The notes: generated by a model not told the origin, from the sequence alone. DNA of 64,000 bases from Pseudomonas putida (GCA_041071465.1 CP163498.1:5970001-6034000); one strand, 5' to 3'. Shown: positions 27,191 through 37,491, counted from the first letter of the stretch. A program made the numbers and translations.

Positions 27191-28927
27191 ATGCCTAAGC
27201 CACCGCGCACCCGCTCCGAGCTGGCCGACGTGTTGTTTCGCTTGCGTCGCAGCTTTTACGCCCTGGCCGCCTTCAGCGGCGTGATCAACGTCATGATGTT
27301 GACGCCAGCCATTTACATGCTGCAGGTGTACGACCGCGCCCTGGTGAGCCGCAATGTCACGACCTTGGCCATGCTTACCCTGCTGGTGGTAGGGCTGTTC
27401 CTGCTGATGTCGGCGCTGGAGATGGTCCGCACCCGGGTGCTGATCCGGGTCGGTAACTGCCTGGACATGAACCTCAACCGGCGCCTTTTCAGCGCCGCCT
27501 TCGAGCGCAACCTGAACCGCGCCGGCGGGAACCCGGCCCAGGCACTGCAGGACTTGGCGCAGGTGCGCCAATTTCTTACTGGCAACGGCCTGTTCGCCTT
27601 CTTCGATGCGCCCTGGACGCCGATCTACCTGCTGGTCTGTTACCTGATCCACCCGTGGCTTGGGCTGGTGACGACAATCGGCTCGCTGATTCTGGTCGGC
27701 CTGGCCTACCTCACGGAAAAAGCCACGCAAAAGCCCTTGGCCGAAGCCAACCAGGCGGCCATGTCGTCGGCCAGCTACGCCAACAACAACTTGCGCAACG
27801 CTGAAGTGATCGAGGCCATGGGCATGCTGCCGGCAATCGGCAAGCGCTGGTACCAGGGCCACTTGCGCATCCTGCAGATGCAGACCCTGGCCTCCGACCG
27901 CGCGGCGCTTATCAGCAGCACCGGGCGCTTCGTGCGTATCACCTTGCAGTCACTGATTCTTGGCACCGGCGCACTGCTGGCGATCGAGGGCAAGATCACC
28001 CCCGGCATGATGATCGCCTGCTCGATCCTGACCGGCCGCGCATTGGGCCCGGTGGAGCAGGTGATCGCGTCCTGGAAGCAACTGCTGGGCTGCCGCCTGG
28101 CCTGGGGCCGGCTCAACGACCTGCTGCAGGACTACCCGCAACGGCCACCGAGCATGTCCCTGCAGCGCCCGATGGGCATGCTGGCCGTGGAAAATGTGAT
28201 CGCTGGCGCCCCCGGCAGCAGCACCAGCATCGTGCGCGGGGTGAGCTTCAGCCTGGCCCCGGGCGACAGCCTGGGCATCATTGGCCCCTCGGCCTCGGGC
28301 AAATCCACCCTTGCCCGCCTGCTGGTGGGGGTGTGGCCGACCCAGGCCGGCAAGGTGCGCCTGGACGGTGCCGACATCTTCAACTGGAACAAGGCCGAAC
28401 TGGGCCCGTGGCTGGGCTACCTGCCACAGGACGTGGAGCTGTTCGAAGGCACCATCGCCGAAAACATCGCACGCTTTGCCGAGGTGGACAGCAACGCGGT
28501 GATCCGTGCTGCCCGCAGCAGTGGCGTGCATGACATGATCCTGCGTTTCCCGCAGGGCTACGACACCCGCCTGGCCGCCGACGGCAGCCCGCTGTCCGGT
28601 GGCCAGAAGCAACGCATCGCCCTGGCCCGCGCATTGTACGGCGAGCCTAACCTGGTAGTGCTGGACGAGCCAAACGCCAACCTTGATGACGTCGGCGAAA
28701 AGGCCCTGGTCGATGCCCTGGCCGAACTCAAGACGCGCGGGGCCACGGTGGTCCTCATCTCCCACCGGCCTAACGTGCTGTGCGCGGTGGACCAGATACT
28801 GATGCTGCGCGACGGTGGAGTGCACATGCTCGGCAGCCGCGACGAAGTATTCGCAGCCTTGCGCAAGGCTGCGGTGATTCCGGCGACCGCGGCCGCCCCG
28901 CTGGCTTCGGTGAAAGTACGGGAGTAA
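27191..28927 (+). CDS. Type I secretion ABC transporter ATPase/permease (PrtD/HlyB class)
   Basis: The 578-residue inner-membrane protein has an exporter membrane domain (residues about 30-300) and an NBD with Walker A GPSASGKST (about 364), signature LSGGQKQR (about 468) and Walker B LVVLDEPNANLDD (about 490). It lacks an N-terminal C39 peptidase-like domain, as expected for exporters of RTX proteins with an uncleaved C-terminal signal. I chose the ATG at 27191, eight bases after GGGAGG. It is the first gene of a three-gene secretion operon and presumably exports the RTX peroxidase encoded divergently. Confidence 0.9.
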   Translation: MPKPPRTRSELADVLFRLRRSFYALAAFSGVINVMMLTPAIYMLQVYDRALVSRNVTTLAMLTLLVVGLFLLMSALEMVRTRVLIRVGNCLDMNLNRRLFSAAFERNLNRAGGNPAQALQDLAQVRQFLTGNGLFAFFDAPWTPIYLLVCYLIHPWLGLVTTIGSLILVGLAYLTEKATQKPLAEANQAAMSSASYANNNLRNAEVIEAMGMLPAIGKRWYQGHLRILQMQTLASDRAALISSTGRFVRITLQSLILGTGALLAIEGKITPGMMIACSILTGRALGPVEQVIASWKQLLGCRLAWGRLNDLLQDYPQRPPSMSLQRPMGMLAVENVIAGAPGSSTSIVRGVSFSLAPGDSLGIIGPSASGKSTLARLLVGVWPTQAGKVRLDGADIFNWNKAELGPWLGYLPQDVELFEGTIAENIARFAEVDSNAVIRAARSSGVHDMILRFPQGYDTRLAADGSPLSGGQKQRIALARALYGEPNLVVLDEPNANLDDVGEKALVDALAELKTRGATVVLISHRPNVLCAVDQILMLRDGGVHMLGSRDEVFAALRKAAVIPATAAAPLASVKVRE

Positions 28928-28933
28928 CCGATC

Positions 28934-30274
28934 ATGCAGATCATTCAGCACGCCGAATTGATCCCCGCCGAAGCCAACAACCTGATCGACCTGGATGCAG
29001 GGCGTCCGGCACGCTGGGGCGTATGGATGGTCATTGCCGGCTTTGGCGGCTTTCTGCTGTGGTCTTGCCTGGCGCCACTGGATGCCGGGGTGGTCGCCAC
29101 CGGCACGGTCAAGGTCACCAGCAACCGCAAGGCGGTACAACACCTGAGCGGCGGCACGGTCGAGGCGATCCTGGTGCGCGAAGGCGATGTGGTGAAAAAA
29201 GGCCAGGAAGTGGTGCGCCTCGATGCCCTGCGCGCGGTGGCCGAACAAGGCGCGCTCAGCGCCCAGTACATCGTCAGCAAAACCGTGGAAAACCGCCTGG
29301 AAGCCGAACGCGACGGCCGCGACAGCGTCACGTTCGACCCCGCCCTGCTCGAACACTATGGCAGTGACCCACGCTTGCTGGCAGCCATGGACCTGCAGCA
29401 GCGGCTGCTCGACACCCGCCGCGCCGGGCTCGCCGGTGAATTGAGCATCCTCGAAGAAAACCTCACGGCCTCGGCGGTGCAACTCAAGGGCCTGCAGCAG
29501 GTATACGGCGCCCGCGCCTCGCAGATCGGCTTCCTCAACCAGGAACTGCAAGGCACCCGCGTACTCGCCGCCGAAGGCTATGTGCCGCGCAACCGCCTGC
29601 TGGAGCTGGAGCGCAGCAATGCCGACCTGGCCGCAGGCCAGGCCGAAAACCTCAACAACATTGCCCGGGCGCGTAGCCAGGCCACCGAAATCAAGCTGCG
29701 CATGCTGCAACGCCAGCACGACTACCTGAAGGAAGTGGAATCGCAACTGACCGACACCGCCAAGGAAAACACCACCCTGGCCGACCGGTTGCGCGCGCTG
29801 GACTATGAAGTGACCCACACGGTGATCCGCTCGCCCATCGACGGCATGGTCCAGGGCCTGAGCATCGCCACGGTCGGCGGCATTATCCAGCCAGGTGCCA
29901 AGATCATGGAAGTGGTGCCGCTCGACCAGCCGCTGCAGGTCGATGCGATGATCCCGGTACAGGCCATCGACAAGATGGTGCCAGGCCTGGCCGTAGACAT
30001 CGCCTTCCCGGCCTTCAACCATGCTCAGACGCCGAACATTCCGGGGCGGGTGAAGACCATTTCCGCCGACCGCCTGCTCGACGAAGAAAGCAAGCAGCCG
30101 TTCTACCTGGCCCAGGTGGAAGTGACGCCAACCGGCATGGGGCTGCTGGGCAGCAACCATATTCGCCCCGGCATGCCCGCCACCGTCACCATCAAGACCG
30201 GCGAACGCAACCTGCTCAGCTACCTGCTCAAACCCATGCTCGAACGCGTAGACGCCGCGTTCAAGGAGCAATGA
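28934..30274 (+). CDS. Type I secretion membrane-fusion protein (HlyD family)
   Basis: The 446-residue periplasmic adaptor has one N-terminal membrane helix (about residues 25-45), a split biotinyl-lipoyl domain (VEAILVREGDVVKKGQEVV early, matching VIRSPIDGMVQGL later), a long coiled-coil hairpin between them, and a C-terminal beta-barrel (PGMPATVTIKTGERNLLSYL). It joins the ABC protein to the outer-membrane channel. It starts six bases after the ATPase stop, in the same operon. Confidence 0.9.
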   Translation: MQIIQHAELIPAEANNLIDLDAGRPARWGVWMVIAGFGGFLLWSCLAPLDAGVVATGTVKVTSNRKAVQHLSGGTVEAILVREGDVVKKGQEVVRLDALRAVAEQGALSAQYIVSKTVENRLEAERDGRDSVTFDPALLEHYGSDPRLLAAMDLQQRLLDTRRAGLAGELSILEENLTASAVQLKGLQQVYGARASQIGFLNQELQGTRVLAAEGYVPRNRLLELERSNADLAAGQAENLNNIARARSQATEIKLRMLQRQHDYLKEVESQLTDTAKENTTLADRLRALDYEVTHTVIRSPIDGMVQGLSIATVGGIIQPGAKIMEVVPLDQPLQVDAMIPVQAIDKMVPGLAVDIAFPAFNHAQTPNIPGRVKTISADRLLDEESKQPFYLAQVEVTPTGMGLLGSNHIRPGMPATVTIKTGERNLLSYLLKPMLERVDAAFKEQ

Positions 30275-30275
30275 C

Positions 30276-31604
30276 ATGAAACGCCCATGCCTGCTGTTGT
30301 GCCTGTTGGGGGTGGCCGTTCAGGCCAGTGCCATGGACCTGAAGGAAGCCTGGGACCTGTTGCAATACCAGGGCCCGATCTACCGCGCCGCGGTGCATGA
30401 GAAACAAGCCGGCGGCGAGAACCGCGCCATCGGTGAGGCGGGCCTGCTGCCGCAGATCAACGCAGCGGCCTACTTCAACAGGGTCAATGGCAGCCAGCGC
30501 CAGAATGGCCAGGACAACGACCTGGACTACGACTCCAAAGGCGCCAACGTGCGCCTGCGCCAGCCGCTGTTTAACAAGCAGAAGATGGCCGAGTACCGCC
30601 AGGGCCAGCAACGGGCCGACTATAGCGTGGCGGTGTTCGATGCCAAGAGCCAGGACGCCGCCGTGCGCCTGGCCGACGCCTACTTCGATGTGCTGCTGGC
30701 CAGCGAAACCATCACCCTGGCCAAGGCCAAGTTGAACGCCTTCGAAGAGCAACTGGCCTCGGCAAAGCGGCGCAAGGAGCTGGGGGCCGGCACCATCACC
30801 GATGTCGACGAATCGGTGGCCCGCCGTGACCTCGCCGAAGCCGACCTGATCGAGGCCCAGGACAACCTGATCAACGCCCGGCGCAAGCTGGAGGAATACA
30901 TTGGCGAAACCCCGCAGTCGCTGACCACTTTGCAGCCAGGCTTCGCCACCCCGCCGCTGATGCCGGGCAACCTGCAGGACTGGCTGGTGAAAGCCCAGGC
31001 CGACAGCCCGCTGATTCATGCGCGCCGGCACAACTACGAGCTGGCCGAAGAAGAAGTCAACCGCGCCCGCGCCGGGCACTACCCCACCCTGGATTTCGTG
31101 GCGGGCTATACCGCTGGCAGCAGCCAGTCGATATCCGAGTTGAACCAGCGCAACCACTACAGCTCGATCGGGCTGGAGCTGAACATTCCGCTGTACAGCG
31201 GCGGCAGTACGAGCGCCCTGACCCGTCAGGCCAGCGCCAACAGTTCCAAAGCCCTGGACGAACTCGACGCAACGCGCCAGGAGGTGATTTCCGACACCAC
31301 CCGCGAGTACCGTGGCGTGCAGAGTGGCGCCTTGCGCGTTCATGCGCTGGAAAAGGCCGTGGCCTCCAACGAACGCTCGCTGACTTCGACCCGCAAGGGC
31401 TTCAAGGAAGGCGGCACCAGCACCAATTCGGACGTGCTCAACGCCGAGGAACTGCTGTATGACGCCCGCCATGATCTGTTCGAGGCCAAGTTGAACTACC
31501 TGATGTCACGGTTGCGCCTAGCCTCCTCGGTGGGCAGCCTCGGGGATGACGATATCGAACAGGTCAACAGCTACCTGGGGCCGGAACTCATGGTGAGCAA
31601 CTGA
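30276..31604 (+). CDS. Type I secretion outer-membrane channel (TolC family)
   Basis: The 442-residue outer-membrane efflux protein has a signal peptide MKRPCLLLCLLGVAVQASA and two TolC-type repeats with long helical segments (LADAYFDVLLA and TREYRGVQSGALRVHALE regions). It begins one base after the adaptor stop, so it is co-translated. It completes the exporter for the RTX peroxidase. Confidence 0.9.
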   Translation: MKRPCLLLCLLGVAVQASAMDLKEAWDLLQYQGPIYRAAVHEKQAGGENRAIGEAGLLPQINAAAYFNRVNGSQRQNGQDNDLDYDSKGANVRLRQPLFNKQKMAEYRQGQQRADYSVAVFDAKSQDAAVRLADAYFDVLLASETITLAKAKLNAFEEQLASAKRRKELGAGTITDVDESVARRDLAEADLIEAQDNLINARRKLEEYIGETPQSLTTLQPGFATPPLMPGNLQDWLVKAQADSPLIHARRHNYELAEEEVNRARAGHYPTLDFVAGYTAGSSQSISELNQRNHYSSIGLELNIPLYSGGSTSALTRQASANSSKALDELDATRQEVISDTTREYRGVQSGALRVHALEKAVASNERSLTSTRKGFKEGGTSTNSDVLNAEELLYDARHDLFEAKLNYLMSRLRLASSVGSLGDDDIEQVNSYLGPELMVSN

Positions 31605-31676
31605 CGCTGACTTCCCATAGCTGCGACGCATTTCTTCGCGCTATGATCGGTCACCCTGCCGCGGACGTCCTGAACC

Positions 31677-32540
31677 ATGCCCGTAGACCTGCAAGCCTTG
31701 TACCCCAGGCTGATCCACCTGATGCTGGATACGGTGTTCGTGGTCGACAGGGACAACCAGATCGTCTTCGTCAGCGATGCCTGCGAAGTGTTGCTGGGCT
31801 ACAAAGCCTGCGAACTGGTTGGCACACCGATCACCGACTACATGCACCCTGACGACCTTGCAGCCACGCGCGCCTCTATTGTGCGGGTGATGAACGGCCA
31901 GGCGCACTACGACTTCCGCAACCGCTATGTACGCAAGGACGGCGGCGTCGTGCACATCCTGTGGGCAGCCAGCTGGTCCGAAGAGGCTCAAGCGCGTATC
32001 GGTGTGGCGCGGGATGTGACCGCCTTGCGCCAGGCCGAAGATGAACTGCGCTTCCTCGCCCATCACGACCCGCTGACCCGGCTGGCCAACCGGGCCATGT
32101 TCAATGAACGCCTGGACACCGCCCTTGCCACGGCACGGCGACACGATCACACGCTGGCGTTGCTGTTTCTGGACATCAACGACTTCAAGGAAATCAACGA
32201 TGTGCACGGGCATGCTGTGGGTGACCGGGTGCTGTGCACGCTTGCACGGCGGCTGGAAGGTTGCGTAAGTGAAACCGATACGGTGGCGCGCATGGGCGGT
32301 GACGAGTTCACCGTGCTGTTGACCGACTGCCCATCGCCAGAGGCCATCGCCGAGCAGGTAGCCCGTATTCTCGCAGCCATGGCCGAGCCACTCGGCATGG
32401 AGTTGTCCGGCATCGACGCGCCCTCCTGCAGCATCGGCGTGGCGTGCTTCCCTGAAGATGGCCACGATGCCGACATGCTGCTGCGCCATGCCGACGGGGA
32501 TATGTACCGGGTCAAGCGAAAACACACAGCGACCGGGTAA
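31677..32540 (+). CDS. PAS-GGDEF diguanylate cyclase
   Basis: The 287-residue protein, with no membrane segment, has an N-terminal PAS domain (about residues 10-120, FVVDRDNQIVFVSDACEVLLGY) and a C-terminal GGDEF domain with the intact active motif RMGGDEF. It should make cyclic di-GMP from two GTP. The inhibitory site RxxD normally five residues before GGDEF reads SETD, so product inhibition is probably weakened. It lies 72 bases after the secretion operon on the same strand, which suggests a link between c-di-GMP and that system, though this is inference. Confidence 0.88.
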   Translation: MPVDLQALYPRLIHLMLDTVFVVDRDNQIVFVSDACEVLLGYKACELVGTPITDYMHPDDLAATRASIVRVMNGQAHYDFRNRYVRKDGGVVHILWAASWSEEAQARIGVARDVTALRQAEDELRFLAHHDPLTRLANRAMFNERLDTALATARRHDHTLALLFLDINDFKEINDVHGHAVGDRVLCTLARRLEGCVSETDTVARMGGDEFTVLLTDCPSPEAIAEQVARILAAMAEPLGMELSGIDAPSCSIGVACFPEDGHDADMLLRHADGDMYRVKRKHTATG

Positions 32541-32573
32541 CGATACCCCCTGCGCTTTGGCACCGGGCCTGCA

Positions 32574-35038
32574 TCAGAAGTCTACCGTGGCCGACAACTG
32601 CAACGCCCTCGGGTAACCCGGCGATATCGCGCCGTACGAAGCTACGCCCGACCAATACTCGCGGTCGAACACGTTCTGCACCGTTGCCCGGAATGTTGTA
32701 GGGCGGCCATCGATCCGGGTGGCATAGCGCGCCCCAACGTCGAACCGTGTCCAGGCATCGAGTGCCTGGGTATTGGCCTGGTCGATGTACTGGCTGTCGG
32801 TATAGATAGCACCACCGGTCAGCGTGACGCCCTCAGCCCAAGGTGTATCCCACTCCGCCCACAGGTTGGCCTGCACGTCCGGCACGCCGACCGCTTCGTT
32901 ACCCTTGTTGGCGGGGGTTGCCGAATCCGTCAGCTTGCCGTCCAACACCGTCACGCCGCCCAGCAACCGGGTGCCCGGTGCAACCTCACCGAACATGCTC
33001 AGCTCGATACCGCGGTTACGTTGCTGGGCCTGGACCGAGAAGCGGCGGTCGGCGCCAAGCTCACCGCTAGGTTTTTCTATCTGGAACACCGAAACTGTGG
33101 TCATGAACGTGTTGTGTTCGTACTTCACGCCCAGCTCGTGCTGCTTGGTCTTGTAGGGTGCAAAGGCATCACCGCCATTGGTTGCCGTGTCCGGTGCGAT
33201 ATCGCCTTTGCTCAAGCCTTCGACATAGTTGTAGTAAAGCGCGACGTTTTCCCACGGCTTGACCACCACGCCTACGACGGGGGTAATTGCACTGTCGTTG
33301 TAGCGCGTGGTGAACACCCCCGCTGTGTAGTTGCGCGACTCGATTTCCTGCCGGCGCACCCCCAGCGTCAATTGCACGCGGTCGTCGAGTACCGACAAGG
33401 TGTCTGTCAGGGCAACGCCGGTCAGCTCGGACTCAGACACCCGGCTCACCTTCGGCGCAGCGATGTATTGCTTGGGCACATCCACCGGGTGATAGATGTT
33501 CGAAACGATCTCCTTGCCGAAGTTGATGCCGCGTGACAGCTCATCCTGGTAGCGGGTAGCCATGGCCGTTACCGTATGATTGACCGCTCCGGTTTCAAAC
33601 AGCGCACGCAGCCCCACATCGGCGGTGGAACGATCGACGTTGAACTTGTAGTAACCGGGGGTGTTGCTGGTGTCGCCCGCCGCATTGAGAATTTTCGGTA
33701 CTTGGTCGGACATCCGCGCCACATCTGCCCTGCCGCCACCGGCATGTGCAAACACCGTCAGTGAGTCACTGATGTCATATTCTCCACCCAGCAACGCTGA
33801 TTGTTCGCGGGTATTCGACCAGCCCCAGTCCTGCGGCAGGTTGGTTCGACCACTGGCGGCAGAGGGCACACCGAAGCCAGGCGCTACGGTGAAGGGCCGC
33901 GAGGCGGCATCCCAACGCTCTTCTGGCTGATGAAGTCTAGGTTCAGGCGCAAGCGCTCACCTTGATAGTCCAGGGCGATGGCGCCAATGTCCAAGGCACG
34001 CTGCTGGTCATCGATAGCCGTGTCGCCCTGGGCGAGGCTGCCGTTGAAACGCACGCCCCATTGCCGCTGGTCCCCGAAACGGCGGCTGATGTCGAGGTGG
34101 CCACCCACCTGGGTGTCAGAGCTGTAGCTGGCGGTGACACGCGTCAAATCCTCGGCGAGCGCGCGTTTGGGCACGATGTTGATCACGCCGCCAACGCCGC
34201 TGTTCGGGGAAATACCGTACATCAAAGCCCCCGGCCCCTTGAGCACTTCTACCCGCTCGGCATATTCGGTGAACACGCGGTAATTGGGTGCAACCCCGTA
34301 CACACCATCGAACGCCAGTTCGCCCAGGTTGCCTTCACCCACCGGGAACCCGCGAATGAAGAACGAATCGACGATGCCACCCGCTTGCCCGGTAGAACGC
34401 ACAGAAGGGTCACGCTCCAGGGCATCGGCCACGGTAACCGCCTGCAGGTCGGCGAGGGTTTTTGCGGTGTAGCTGGTAACGCTGAAAGGCGTATCCATCA
34501 CGTCCTTGTTGCCAAGCATGCCTAGCCGCCCCACCCGCGCAACCTGCCCCCCGGCGTAGGCTTCAGGCAAGGTTTCGTGGCGTATGCCATTGGCTTCGAT
34601 GGTGGTAGCGGCCAGCGTGAGGCTATCACCACTGCTTGGCTGGCGGATCAATTGATAGCTGCCGTTACTCAGCTCCACCAGCTCAAGGCCGCTGCCGGCA
34701 AGCAACTGGGCGATACCATCCCGCGCCGAATAGGCGCCGCTAAGCCCGGGGCTGTGCAGGCCATCGGTCAATGCCGGTTCAAACGAAAGCGCAACGCCGC
34801 AAGCCAGCGCGAAACTGGACAAGACCCGCCCTAGCGGGCCCGGGGCAATCTGGTAAGTGCGGATGGCCACCGCGTCCAGGGGCTGCGCGACGGCTGGCAG
34901 CAACTGGCCAACCCCTGCCACCAGAACTGCGCCAAAAAGGGAGCCGCGCACAGCAACAGCTAAAGCACGCTTACGGAATGGACGACTTGCAACAGGCATG
35001 AAAGGCGGGTCCTTCTGGCTGGGAATGGAAGTGTTCAT
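32574..35038 (-). pseudogene. TonB-dependent siderophore receptor/transducer with STN domain, frameshifted
   Basis: This outer-membrane receptor has an N-terminal signal, an STN signalling domain (IAPGPLGRVLSSFALACGV region), a plug (RVEVLKGPGALMYGISPNSGVGGVINIVPKR region, FhuA/FpvA type) and a barrel ending LSATVDF. The frame stops at 33884 after MPPRGPSP. Lengthening the CCC complement at 33894-33896 by one base gives MPPRGPFTVAPGFG and joins it to the rest, for 821 residues. The start may be 35038 or the ATG at 34999, which has AAGGA upstream. The STN domain and adjacent fecR/fecI genes mark it as a surface-signalling transducer for a ferric siderophore. Confidence 0.82.
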
Positions 35039-35107
35039 TCCTGTTGCCAGCCGAGATTGAAAAAAGTATCACCCAGGTAGCCGTTTTTTTTTGCTGTACC
35101 TTGCATT

Positions 35108-36091
35108 TCAGGGCTGCGCGGGAGAAAGCAGGGTCCAGTAGCCATTCATGTGCGCGGAGACCTGCAAGGCATAGGTCGACTCCAGCATGCTCAGGCTGCG
35201 CCTGGTATCGCTGACCGGAAAGGCCCCCGAAATGCGCAGGCCGGCAATGCGAGGGTCGCAGCGAATGAAGCCCCGTTGGTAGCGCGCCAGCTCGGCCACA
35301 AATTCGTCCAGCCGCATGCTGTCTGCCAGCAGCATGCCTTGGGTCCAGGCCGTTGCAGTGAGGTCGACCGGCATGGGCCGGCCGACCTTGTACGCATTGA
35401 AATCGACCCGCTCGCCGGCCTGGACAACGGCGCCTGCATTGGCGCCTCCACCGGCGGGTTCGATGCGAACGGCCCCTTCGACAACGGCCAGCCAGGTGCG
35501 CCCATCCCGCTCTCGCACACTGAAGCGAGTACCCAAGGCTTGCATGCGCCCTTCCCGTGTTCCCACCCGTAGGGGCCGCGCCGGGACCACGATGTCGGGC
35601 GCAGTCTGCACCAGGATTTCACCGCGGCGCAGTTGAATGAAACGCTCGTTGCCATCGAAGCGGATGTCGATTGCAGAGTCGGTATTGAGGTAGACCTGCG
35701 TACCATCGGCCAGGGTGAGCTGGCGGCATTCGCCTACGCTCGAGCGATAGTCGGCGGCCCAACCATGTTGGTCGGTCAGCCTCCAGCTGGCCCAACCTGC
35801 CGGAAGCACGGCCAGCAGCAACGCCACCCGGCTGATCATCGCCCGACGGCCGGGGTCGGCCGGGCGGTCGAGTGCCGACATCGACAGCGCCGGCGGTAGA
35901 CCTTCCAGCTTGCCCATCAGCCGTTCGGCACGCTGCCAGGCCTGCGCACGCGCCGGGCTGCTGCTGCGCCAGGCCAACCAGTCGGCCCGTTGCGCCTCGG
36001 TGACATCACCGGCACTCAGGGTCATCAACCACTCGGCCGCTTCTTCAAGCACTTCGGTATCCGCCGGGCCGGCACGCTGGACATCGACCAT
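35108..36091 (-). CDS. FecR-family anti-sigma/signal relay protein
   Basis: The 327-residue protein has an N-terminal cytoplasmic DUF4880-like segment (EEAAEWLMTLSAGDVTEAQRADWLAW), one membrane helix (about residues 87-105, ISRVALLLAVLPAGWASW), and a periplasmic FecR domain with a C-terminal STN-like part. It binds the sigma factor inside and the receptor signalling domain outside. It starts directly after the sigma gene stop and precedes the receptor gene. Confidence 0.9.
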   Translation of the reverse strand: MVDVQRAGPADTEVLEEAAEWLMTLSAGDVTEAQRADWLAWRSSSPARAQAWQRAERLMGKLEGLPPALSMSALDRPADPGRRAMISRVALLLAVLPAGWASWRLTDQHGWAADYRSSVGECRQLTLADGTQVYLNTDSAIDIRFDGNERFIQLRRGEILVQTAPDIVVPARPLRVGTREGRMQALGTRFSVRERDGRTWLAVVEGAVRIEPAGGGANAGAVVQAGERVDFNAYKVGRPMPVDLTATAWTQGMLLADSMRLDEFVAELARYQRGFIRCDPRIAGLRISGAFPVSDTRRSLSMLESTYALQVSAHMNGYWTLLSPAQP

Positions 36092-36604
36092 CTAGTCGAC
36101 CAGCCTCAAGCACTGGAGAAACGCCTGTTTCATGTAACGCTTGATGGTGATGAGCGATACCCCCAGCTGTTCGGCAATGGCTGCGTACTTCATGCCGCCC
36201 AGCTGGGATAGCAGAAACGCGCGCCTGACCAACGGCGGCAAGGTGTCGAGCATGGCATCTATCTCGTGCAGGGTTTCCAGAATCAGCAAGCGGGCCTCGG
36301 GCGAAGGCACCTCGGGTTCCGGCAAGTGTTCAAGGGCCTTGAGGTAGGCACGCTCCAGCGATTTGCGCTGGCACCAGTTGGCAAGGATGCCGCCTGCGAC
36401 ACAGCTCAAGTAGGCGCGTGGCTCGTCAAACACCACGGTCTTCGAGGCCAGAATGCGCGCGAAGGTATCCTGCACCAGGTCGGCTGCATCCACCGCGTTG
36501 CCCAGGCGCCTGCGCAATCTGGCATGCAGCCAGCCTTGGTGGCCGTTGTAGAGTGCTTCTACATTGCGCAGGTGATTGTCGGAGCCAGGTAGCACGTCGC
36601 TCAT
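36092..36604 (-). CDS. ECF sigma factor of the FecI iron-responsive class
   Basis: The 170-residue protein has sigma-70 region 2 (DAADLVQDTFARIL, residues about 38-52) and region 4 (LGGMKYAAIAEQLGVSLITIKRYMKQA). It should direct transcription of the adjacent receptor gene when the siderophore is sensed. An in-frame ATG at 36643 exists, but I chose 36604 because the Fur box lies at 36628-36642 and would otherwise be inside the gene. The product ends one base before the fecR-like start. Confidence 0.88.
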   Translation of the reverse strand: MSDVLPGSDNHLRNVEALYNGHQGWLHARLRRRLGNAVDAADLVQDTFARILASKTVVFDEPRAYLSCVAGGILANWCQRKSLERAYLKALEHLPEPEVPSPEARLLILETLHEIDAMLDTLPPLVRRAFLLSQLGGMKYAAIAEQLGVSLITIKRYMKQAFLQCLRLVD

Positions 36605-36627
36605 GGGGGCGATTCTGTTTGCGCAAG

Positions 36628-36642
36628 TGAGAATTGTTTTCA
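36628..36642. promoter_or_regulatory. Fur box between fecI-like gene and methyltransferase gene
   Basis: TGAGAATTGTTTTCA matches the 7-1-7 Fur model TGATAAT-N-ATTATCA at 11 of 14 defined positions. It lies 24 bases upstream of the sigma-factor start and 53 bases before the divergent methyltransferase start, so it could control both. Confidence 0.65.
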
Positions 36643-36694
36643 ATATTAAGGTAGCGTTTCAACACAACGCAAGTTCAACTACCGGGACACCACC

Positions 36695-37363
36695 ATGTCT
36701 GACCCTGAAAGCACCCTGCTCGACAGTTGGCAGCACAACGCCCAGGCCTGGATCGATGCCGTGCGCAGCGGCGCCATCGAAAGCCGCCGGCAAGTCACTG
36801 ACCAGGCCATTCTGCTGGCCATCCTCGGCCGTCAGCCCGAACGGGTACTTGACCTGGGCTGTGGCGAGGGCTGGCTGCTGCGCGCGCTGGACGACCGTGG
36901 AATCGAGGCTGTGGGCGTCGATGGTGACAGGGCTCTGGTGGATGCCGCACGTGCTGTGGGCGCCGCCGAGGTGCACCTGGCCAGCTACGCACAATTGGCC
37001 GAGGGCGAGGTTTACGTGGGCAAGGGCTATGACCTCGTTTGTGCCAACTTTGCGCTGCTGCACCAGGACATCATCCCGCTGCTGGCGGCAATGAATGACC
37101 TGCTGGTGCCGGGCGGCGCACTGGTGATCCAGACGTTGCACCCATGGAGCGTGGCCGGTGGGGATTATCAGGATGGCTGGCGGGAAGAATCATTTGCCGG
37201 TTTTGCGGGGGATTGGCAACCGATGCCGTGGTACTTCCGTACCCTGGCCAGCTGGCTGAATGCGCTGGACATGGCAGGGTTGAGGCTAGTCAGCCTGCAG
37301 GAGCCACAGCACCCGCAGAGTGCGGTTCCGCAGTCGTTGTTGCTGGTGGCTGAGCGCCGCTGA
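36695..37363 (+). CDS. SAM-dependent methyltransferase, class I
   Basis: The 222-residue cytoplasmic protein has the SAM-binding motif VLDLGCGEGWLLRAL (motif I), an acidic residue in AVGVDGD (motif II), and the DLVCANFALLHQD segment (motif post-II). This is the Methyltransf_11/23 class acting on a small molecule; the substrate is unknown. It is divergent from the sigma factor gene and shares its Fur-box region, so it may be iron-regulated. Confidence 0.82.
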   Translation: MSDPESTLLDSWQHNAQAWIDAVRSGAIESRRQVTDQAILLAILGRQPERVLDLGCGEGWLLRALDDRGIEAVGVDGDRALVDAARAVGAAEVHLASYAQLAEGEVYVGKGYDLVCANFALLHQDIIPLLAAMNDLLVPGGALVIQTLHPWSVAGGDYQDGWREESFAGFAGDWQPMPWYFRTLASWLNALDMAGLRLVSLQEPQHPQSAVPQSLLLVAERR

Positions 37364-37379
37364 TGCATACACGGTCGGT

Positions 37380-37491
37380 GTAGGAGCGGCCTTGTGTCGC
37401 GATGGGCCGCTAAGCGGCCCCAGGTTCTGTGTCGCGGCATCAATTTTCGGGGCCGCTTAGCGGCCCATCGCGACACAAGGCCGCTCCTACA
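37380..37491. repeat. Inverted pair of REP-like elements
   Basis: TAGGAGCGGCCTTGTGTCGC with a GGGCCGCTAAGCGGCCC hairpin faces an inverted copy. The pair sits between the convergent methyltransferase and quiC genes and probably ends both transcripts. Confidence 0.82.

Noticed and set aside
32541..32573. Sigma-54-like TTTGGCACCGGGCCTGCA after the diguanylate cyclase gene
   Set aside because: It lies between convergent genes with no start codon in a useful position, and it has no upstream palindrome.
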